Below, piece by piece: positions 58,436 to 64,000 of a DNA stretch of 64,000 nucleotides. Numbering within the stretch: the stretch's first letter is position 1; each line of letters opens with the position of its first letter. The position numbers and the translations under genes were made by a program. Under the pieces are notes generated by a model. The model was not told the DNA's origin. It saw only the letters and a list, made by a program, of their open reading frames with translations, and did no database searches. Source of the DNA: Bacillus cereus (GTDB taxonomy: Bacteria > Bacillota > Bacilli > Bacillales > Bacillaceae_G); NCBI RefSeq assembly GCF_002584535.1, contig NZ_NUOT01000024.1, forward strand, positions 62,001 to 126,000, given 5' to 3'.

Positions 58436-59725
58436 GTGGAAGTAATATCTGAAAACTACACGGAAGCGTTGAAGAGAATAAAACAGTTAAGAGAACAGGC
58501 TAATATAATAGAAGAAACTGTACAGATACGCGTAAGGGAAATTGTTGAGGGTGTGAGAAAAGGGAAAGATGAGGCACTATTTTCTTATACAAAAACTTTT
58601 GATGGAATTGAATTACAAAAATTACGTGTTGCAAAAGAAGAAGTTGAAAAAGCGAGTAAATATGTGGAATCTTCATTTCTAGAAGCATTGCAATGCGCAA
58701 AGGAAAACATCATCTCATACCATGAAAAACAAAAAAGACAATCCTTTTTAGATTGTGAAAATGAGGGTGTGATTCGTGGGCAACTGATTAGACCATTGCA
58801 AACAGTTGGTGTATATGTACCAGGAGGAACTGCATCGTATCCGTCATCTGTACTTATGAATGTATTACCTGCTAAAATTGCCGGTGTTCAGAAGGTTGTA
58901 ATGGTAACACCGCCAGGGAAAGCGGGAATAGATCCACATATTTTAGCAGCTGCTGAAATTGCCGGTGTAGATGAAATCTATACAGTAGGTGGTGCACAAG
59001 CGATAGGAGCATTAGCATATGGGACAGAATCGATTCCGAAAGTTGATAAAATTGTCGGTCCAGGGAATATATATGTGGCTCTTGCAAAACGTGAGGTATT
59101 TGGAGTTGTTCATATCGATATGATTGCTGGACCATCTGAGATCGTTGTAATTGCTGACAAAACTGGAAATGCGTCTTTTATCGCAGCGGACTTATTATCT
59201 CAAGCTGAGCATGATGTGAGAGCAACAGCGATTTGTATTACAACTTGTGTAGAACTTGCTAAAGAGATAGAAAGAGAAATAAAGCAGCAACTTCGGGAAT
59301 TGCCAAGAAGTGAAATAGCTTGTGAATCAATAGAAAGAAACGGAGCAATTCTCGTTGTTCCTTCGCTAGAGCACGCGTTTCAATTGTCAAATGAAATAGC
59401 ACCGGAGCATTTAGAGTTGCACATAAAAGAGCCGATGAACGCTTTGGCATATATTCAGCATGCGGGTTCGATTTTTATTGGTCCGTATGCACCAGAGCCA
59501 CTTGGAGATTATTTTGCAGGACCCAATCATGTACTGCCAACAAGCGGAACGGCGCGTTTCTTTTCACCGTTATCGGTTGATGATTTTGTGAAAAAATCGA
59601 GCTTTGTATCCTATACAAAAGAAGCGTTACAAAACGTTCAACATCATATTACAACGCTCGCTGATAAAGAGGGACTACATGCGCATGCAAGAGCAATACA
59701 AATTCGATTTGAGGAGGAGAAATAA
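58436..59725 (+). CDS. hisD: Histidinol dehydrogenase
   Basis: A 429-residue Zn enzyme doing the last two steps, histidinol to histidine. It has [41 protein letters not shown] and SQAEHDVRA, with the zinc ligands in the last two thirds. I choose the GTG at 58436 because AAAGGGGG precedes it; the frame is open upstream into hisG. Confidence 0.95.
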   Translation: MEVISENYTEALKRIKQLREQANIIEETVQIRVREIVEGVRKGKDEALFSYTKTFDGIELQKLRVAKEEVEKASKYVESSFLEALQCAKENIISYHEKQKRQSFLDCENEGVIRGQLIRPLQTVGVYVPGGTASYPSSVLMNVLPAKIAGVQKVVMVTPPGKAGIDPHILAAAEIAGVDEIYTVGGAQAIGALAYGTESIPKVDKIVGPGNIYVALAKREVFGVVHIDMIAGPSEIVVIADKTGNASFIAADLLSQAEHDVRATAICITTCVELAKEIEREIKQQLRELPRSEIACESIERNGAILVVPSLEHAFQLSNEIAPEHLELHIKEPMNALAYIQHAGSIFIGPYAPEPLGDYFAGPNHVLPTSGTARFFSPLSVDDFVKKSSFVSYTKEALQNVQHHITTLADKEGLHAHARAIQIRFEEEK

Positions 59726-60309
59726 TGCGTGAGGCAAGTCAAGTACGAGGAACGACAGAAACAAAAATCAAACTGAGTTTACAACTAGATGAAAGTACAA
59801 ATGTTGCGATTCAAACAGGTGTGGGGTTTTTTGATCATATGTTAACTTTGTTTGCAAGACATGGACGATTTGGTTTGCAAATCGAAGCAGAAGGTGATGT
59901 GTTTGTTGACGCTCATCATACTGTTGAAGATGTTGGTATTGTACTTGGAAATTGTTTGAAAGAGGCACTGCAAAATAAAGAAGGGATTAATCGTTACGGA
60001 GCGGCATATGTACCAATGGATGAAGCATTAGGCTTTGTAGCAATTGATATAAGCGGAAGGTCTTATCATGTCTTTCAAGGTGAATTGAAAAATCCTAAGT
60101 TAGGAGATTTTGATACAGAGCTGACAGAGGAGTTTTTTAGAGCGGTTGCCCACGCTGCCAATATCACACTACATGCTCGAATATTATATGGAAGTAATAC
60201 CCATCACAAAATTGAAGCGTTATTTAAAGCGTTTGGACGTGCACTGCGTGAAGCGGTGGACAAAAATGACAAAATTGTTGGTGTAAACTCTACGAAAGGA
60301 CTGTTGTAA
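59725..60309 (+). CDS. hisB: Imidazoleglycerol-phosphate dehydratase
   Basis: A 194-residue monofunctional dehydratase. Metal motifs are [40 protein letters not shown] and [17 protein letters not shown]. It lacks the phosphatase domain of bifunctional HisB; HisJ at the operon end supplies that activity. The ATG overlaps the hisD stop codon. Confidence 0.96.
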   Translation: MREASQVRGTTETKIKLSLQLDESTNVAIQTGVGFFDHMLTLFARHGRFGLQIEAEGDVFVDAHHTVEDVGIVLGNCLKEALQNKEGINRYGAAYVPMDEALGFVAIDISGRSYHVFQGELKNPKLGDFDTELTEEFFRAVAHAANITLHARILYGSNTHHKIEALFKAFGRALREAVDKNDKIVGVNSTKGLL

Positions 60310-60939
60310 TTGATTGCAATTGTAGATTATGGAATGGGGAATATTCGCAGTGTTGAACAGGCGTTAACACGTATTGGGGCTAAGCATATTGTAACAGATG
60401 ATAAAGAGAAGATATTACAAAGTGACGGTGTGATCTTACCAGGAGTTGGAGCTTTTCCAAAAGCAATGATTGCTTTGCAGGAAAAAGATCTCGTTTCAGT
60501 AATTCAAGAAATTGGAGCACAAGGAAAACCACTACTTGGTATTTGTTTAGGGATGCAGATTTTATTTGAAGAAAGTGAAGAAATAGAGAGAACAAAAGGA
60601 TTAGGTTTGTTGCCAGGAGTAGTTCGAAAGCTGAAAGTCCCTTATAAAATACCGCATATGGGCTGGAATCAATTAAAGAAGAAACGGGAAATGGAGCTGT
60701 GGAATGGAGTAGAAAATGGTTCATTTGTGTATTATGTTCATTCCTATTATGTAGATTGTCCAAGTGAGATTGTATGTGGTAGTAGTGACTATAAGATTGA
60801 TATTCCAGGGATTGTTGCGAAAGGGAATATATTTGGAGCGCAGTTTCACCCTGAAAAAAGCGGTGATATCGGAATACAAATGTTAAGAAACTTTAAAGGA
60901 GTGGTAGAATCATGGAAATCTTCCCAGCTATCGATTTAA
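60310..60939 (+). CDS. hisH: Imidazole glycerol phosphate synthase, glutaminase subunit
   Basis: A 209-residue class I glutamine amidotransferase. The nucleophilic Cys is in [13 protein letters not shown] and the His-Glu pair in [15 protein letters not shown] start directly after the hisB stop. It feeds ammonia to HisF. Confidence 0.95.
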   Translation: MIAIVDYGMGNIRSVEQALTRIGAKHIVTDDKEKILQSDGVILPGVGAFPKAMIALQEKDLVSVIQEIGAQGKPLLGICLGMQILFEESEEIERTKGLGLLPGVVRKLKVPYKIPHMGWNQLKKKREMELWNGVENGSFVYYVHSYYVDCPSEIVCGSSDYKIDIPGIVAKGNIFGAQFHPEKSGDIGIQMLRNFKGVVESWKSSQLSI

Positions 60940-61631
60940 AACAAGGGCGGTGTGTTAGGCTTTATCAAGGAGAATTTAATAAGGAAAAAGTTATGAATGA
61001 AAATCCAGTTGCTCAAGCATTATTATTTGAAAAATTAGGTGCAAGAACATTACACATTGTTGATTTAGACGGGGCGGTTGCAGGTCAATCAATGAATCTT
61101 TCTGTAATTGAGGATATATGTAAAGCAGTTCGAATTCCGGTTCAAGTAGGCGGAGGAATACGCTCTCTTAAAACGATTGAAAAGTTACTGTCAGTAGGAG
61201 TAGAAAAAGTTATTTTAGGAACGGCAGCATTGTACGATCGTCCTTTTTTAGAAGAAGCAGTTCGTTTATATGGAGAAAATATTATTGTTGGTATTGATGC
61301 GAAAAATGGTTTTGTTGCAACAAGAGGCTGGTTAGATGTGTCTGAAATTTCTTATATTGACCTTGCGAAGAAAATGGAAAGTGCCGGCGTGCAAACAATC
61401 ATTTTTACAGATATTGCAAAAGATGGTACGTTAGAGGGTCCGAACTTCGAGCAACTGCAATTACTACAGAAAGCGGTGGCGATCCGTATTGTTGCATCAG
61501 GCGGCGTATGCTCATTGCAAGATATACAGAAGTTAAACGATATGAATGTCTATGGCGTTATTATCGGAAAAGCGTTATATGAAAAAACAATTGATTTAGA
61601 AGAGGCATTGCAGGTGACAAAGATATGTTAA
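60912..61631 (+). CDS. hisA: ProFAR isomerase
   Basis: A 239-residue TIM barrel with two-fold repeat. It starts [20 protein letters not shown] (catalytic Asp) and has [20 protein letters not shown] and [15 protein letters not shown]. It overlaps hisH by 28 nt and hisF by 7 nt. Confidence 0.95.
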   Translation: MEIFPAIDLKQGRCVRLYQGEFNKEKVMNENPVAQALLFEKLGARTLHIVDLDGAVAGQSMNLSVIEDICKAVRIPVQVGGGIRSLKTIEKLLSVGVEKVILGTAALYDRPFLEEAVRLYGENIIVGIDAKNGFVATRGWLDVSEISYIDLAKKMESAGVQTIIFTDIAKDGTLEGPNFEQLQLLQKAVAIRIVASGGVCSLQDIQKLNDMNVYGVIIGKALYEKTIDLEEALQVTKIC

Positions 61632-62383
61632 CGAAGCGAATCATTCCATGTTTAGATGTGAAAGATGGCCGTGTTGTAAAGGGTGTGAATTTTGTAGGAT
61701 TACAAGATGTTGGTGATCCTGTTGAAATAGCTGATTTGTATAATAAAGCAGGTGCAGATGAAATTGTTTTTTTAGATATTACGGCGACGCATGAGGGGAG
61801 AAAAACAATTATAGATGTTGTAGAGAGAGCGGCGTCAAAAGTGTTTATTCCGCTTACAGTTGGGGGTGGGATTTCCACTATTCAAGATATATATGCCTTG
61901 CTAAGAGCAGGTGCGGACAAAGTTTCACTTAATTCAGCGGCAGTACGAAATCCAAAATTAGTTGGGGAAGGAGCCGAACATTTTGGTTCCCAATGTATTG
62001 TTGTCGCAATTGATGCAAGGAAAGTAAAAGAAAATAAATGGAACGTATATGTAAATGGTGGACGGATTGATACAGGAATTGATGCTGTACAATGGGCAAA
62101 GCAGGTAGAACAGTTAGGGGCTGGCGAGATTTTACTTACGAGTATGGATGCAGATGGGACGAAGGATGGCTATGATATTCGTTTGACTAAAACAATTTCA
62201 GAAGCTGTCTCGATTCCAGTTATTGCATCAGGAGGATGTGGAAGCGCGGAACATATTGTAAAGGTGTTTCAAAAAACATCGGTAAATGCAGCATTAGCAG
62301 CCTCTATTTTTCACTATGGTGAGGCAACAGTGCAAGAGGTGAAGAAAAAATTACAAGAAGCGAAAATTGAGGTGAGAATATGA
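61625..62383 (+). CDS. hisF: Imidazole glycerol phosphate synthase, cyclase subunit
   Basis: A 252-residue TIM barrel paralog of HisA, partner of HisH. The catalytic Asp residues are in [18 protein letters not shown] and [15 protein letters not shown]. It overlaps hisI by four nucleotides. Confidence 0.96.
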   Translation: MLTKRIIPCLDVKDGRVVKGVNFVGLQDVGDPVEIADLYNKAGADEIVFLDITATHEGRKTIIDVVERAASKVFIPLTVGGGISTIQDIYALLRAGADKVSLNSAAVRNPKLVGEGAEHFGSQCIVVAIDARKVKENKWNVYVNGGRIDTGIDAVQWAKQVEQLGAGEILLTSMDADGTKDGYDIRLTKTISEAVSIPVIASGGCGSAEHIVKVFQKTSVNAALAASIFHYGEATVQEVKKKLQEAKIEVRI

Positions 62384-62685
62384 CGCCTGATTTCTCAAAG
62401 GGATTGTTGCCAGCTATTGTGGTAGAAGAAGAAACAAAAGAAGTTTTGATGTTAGCATATATGAATGAAGAAGCATATAAAAAAACGTTAGAGACGAAGA
62501 AAACATGGTTTTATTCACGCTCGCGGCAAGCGTTATGGAATAAAGGAGAAACGTCTGGGCACATGCAGTATGTTCAATCTCTGTATTTAGATTGTGATCA
62601 AGATTCGATTGTAATTATGGTTAAGCAAGTAGGACCAGCTTGTCATACAGGAGAGAAAACATGCTTTCATTATAAAATCATATAG
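62380..62685 (+). CDS. hisI: Phosphoribosyl-AMP cyclohydrolase
   Basis: A 101-residue separate HisI, not fused to HisE. Zn/Mg ligands are in [25 protein letters not shown] and [12 protein letters not shown]. Confidence 0.95.
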   Translation: MTPDFSKGLLPAIVVEEETKEVLMLAYMNEEAYKKTLETKKTWFYSRSRQALWNKGETSGHMQYVQSLYLDCDQDSIVIMVKQVGPACHTGEKTCFHYKII

Positions 62686-62697
62686 GGGGATCTGAGG

Positions 62698-63021
62698 ATG
62701 GAAGACGTACTGAAGTCTTTATATGAAACTATTGAGCAGCGTAAAGAAAGTCCAATTTCGGAATCATATACAAGTTATTTATTTACAAAAGGTGAAGATA
62801 AGATTTTAAAAAAAATAGGGGAAGAGTGTACAGAAGTTGTGATCGCTGCAAAAAACGATGATAAAGAAGAACTTATAAAAGAAATGGTCGATGTGATTTA
62901 TCACTGCTTTGTTTTACTAGCCACAAAAAATATTCCATTAGAAGATGTGTTAGAAGAAGTGAAAGAGAGACAAGGAAAGCTCTCAAAAACAGGGGAACGA
63001 AAAGAAATTGATACATTATAA
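62698..63021 (+). CDS. hisE: Phosphoribosyl-ATP pyrophosphatase
   Basis: A 107-residue MazG-like pyrophosphatase. [20 protein letters not shown] and [12 protein letters not shown] with KEMVDVIYH show the metal-binding acidic residues. GGGGGATC upstream. Confidence 0.95.
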   Translation: MEDVLKSLYETIEQRKESPISESYTSYLFTKGEDKILKKIGEECTEVVIAAKNDDKEELIKEMVDVIYHCFVLLATKNIPLEDVLEEVKERQGKLSKTGERKEIDTL

Positions 63022-63033
63022 GGGGGGAAGAGT

Positions 63034-64000
63034 ATGAAAGTAGATTATCACCTTCATTTAGAAGAAGGTCCGTATTCAATAGGATGGTTGGCGAGAATAA
63101 ATGAATCGCTAGAACATTTTCAACCACTCAAAGAAGAAAAGCACTCTATTGAATGGCTCATGAAAACACAAGAACGTTTGCAAAAGCGTGTGCAAGACGG
63201 TCCGTTTACAGCGGAATGGATTGATTTATATTTAGAAGAAGCACTGCAAAAAGGAATAAAAGAAGTGGGGATTGTTGATCATCTCTATCGCTTTTATGAG
63301 GCAAAAGAGTATTACGAAAAATATGTAGACATTAGTGATTCAAAGCTCGGTCGACTGCAGAAAGAATGGCTAGATCAAGTGCGGGTAGCTTCCATTTCTG
63401 ATTTTACAAAAGCAATTCAAGAGGCAAAGGAGCGTTGGAGAAAAAGAGGAGTAGTACTGCGCCTTGGGATTGAAGCGGATTATTTTATTGATGGAGAGAG
63501 AGAGCTAGAAGATTTGTTAGCATTAGGAGATTGGGATTATGTAATTGGTTCTGTCCATTTTATTGATGGATGGGGATTTGATAACCCAGATACGAAAGAA
63601 TATTTCGAAAAACATCAGCTAAATACATTGTATGGTGCCTTTTTCACAACAGTAGAAAAGGCAGTTCGTTCGAGATTATTTGATATTGTAGCGCACCTTG
63701 ATAATATAAAAGTATTTAATTATCGATTAGATGAAAATGTACAGATTCCATATTACGAAAGAATTGCTAAGGCATTAATAGAAACAAATACAGCAACGGA
63801 AGTAAATGCTGGATTATATTATCGTTATCCTGTTCGAGAGATGTGTCCAAGTCCGCTTTATTTACAAGCGTTAGCGCAGCATAAAGTACCGATTACTCTT
63901 TCATCAGATGCTCATTACCCAAATGACTTAGGAAATTATATCCGGGAAAATGTGAAAACATTACGTAATCATGGTATTTCTCATGTTGCTACATTTGAAA
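63034..64000 (+). CDS. hisJ: Histidinol-phosphatase, PHP type (partial, runs off the window)
   Basis: At least 322 codons with no stop before the window ends. PHP-domain metal motifs are VDYHLHLEEGP, VGIVDHLYRF, LGIEADYF, IGSVHFIDGW and LSSDAHYPND. It removes the phosphate from histidinol phosphate, the activity missing from monofunctional HisB, and so completes the pathway. ATG after AAGGGGGGAAG, 12 nt after hisE. Confidence 0.93.
   Translation, partial: MKVDYHLHLEEGPYSIGWLARINESLEHFQPLKEEKHSIEWLMKTQERLQKRVQDGPFTAEWIDLYLEEALQKGIKEVGIVDHLYRFYEAKEYYEKYVDISDSKLGRLQKEWLDQVRVASISDFTKAIQEAKERWRKRGVVLRLGIEADYFIDGERELEDLLALGDWDYVIGSVHFIDGWGFDNPDTKEYFEKHQLNTLYGAFFTTVEKAVRSRLFDIVAHLDNIKVFNYRLDENVQIPYYERIAKALIETNTATEVNAGLYYRYPVREMCPSPLYLQALAQHKVPITLSSDAHYPNDLGNYIRENVKTLRNHGISHVATFE

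Overview
The window looks like chromosomal DNA of a low-GC Firmicute, most likely a member of the Bacillus cereus group. I base this on gene content and order (nrdI-nrdE(group I intron)-nrdF; dltXABCD; ilvE, then a T-box, then ilvBNC-leuABCD, directly followed by hisZGDBHAFIEJ), strong AGGAGG ribosome sites, frequent TTG/GTG starts, T-box, Fur and CodY signals, and a sporulation gene (ytfJ). I cannot name the strain from sequence alone. No rRNA, tRNA, CRISPR array, prophage or complete insertion sequence was seen.

Layout. 1-2160: end of a histidine phosphatase gene, a GNAT acetyltransferase and two small hypotheticals. 2161-6052: class Ib ribonucleotide reductase genes nrdI, nrdE and nrdF; nrdE is interrupted by a 322-nt ORF-less group I intron. 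6323-17772: a sigma-54-controlled catabolic island with an APC permease, glutamate dehydrogenase, two small proteins, a CBS-PAS-PAS-AAA-Fis sigma-54 activator, aldehyde dehydrogenase, class III aminotransferase, CaiB-type CoA-transferase and a glutaryl-CoA-dehydrogenase-like enzyme. Three -24/-12 promoters and shared ATG-N8-CAT palindromes tie it together; my best reading is breakdown of a diamine or 5-aminovalerate through glutarate. 17836-22759: a GntR/YtrA-type repressor with its operator, two ABC transporter pairs and a CPBP protease-like protein fused to an AbrB-like tail. 22820-27491: small enzymes and a nonsense-broken Lrp regulator.

27509-31827: dltXABCD on the minus strand (D-alanylation of teichoic acids). 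32142-41447: a mixed housekeeping region with an M20 amidohydrolase, a Fur-boxed flavodoxin, a frameshifted Fe-S nuclease-like gene, a phosphotransferase, a MATE pump, uppP, a thioredoxin-like protein and a MarR regulator. 41665-42755: a small hydrophilic protein gene followed by three tandem ~310-bp units. Each unit carries a 5' hairpin, a Shine-Dalgarno site and a 41-codon ORF; the last two also have a promoter-like sequence in front. I do not recognise this family. 43101-46698: ktrB-like K+ transporter, ytfJ, several small proteins, a candidate small RNA and a hairpin cluster resembling an IS200/IS605 end.

47022-64000 is amino-acid biosynthesis. ilvE (CodY-like box upstream) is followed by a T-box with a probable Ile ATC specifier driving ilvBNC-leuABCD. 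The complete hisZGDBHAFIE-hisJ operon follows; its leader encodes a 17-residue peptide with three consecutive His codons and overlapping alternative hairpins ending in a terminator. This looks like classical ribosome-mediated attenuation, which is noteworthy in a Bacillus. hisJ runs off the window end.

The strongest candidates for something undescribed are the triplicated 41-aa gene array and the his leader peptide attenuator. Less certain are the sigma-54 glutarate island, the 45692-45996 RNA and the two broken genes.
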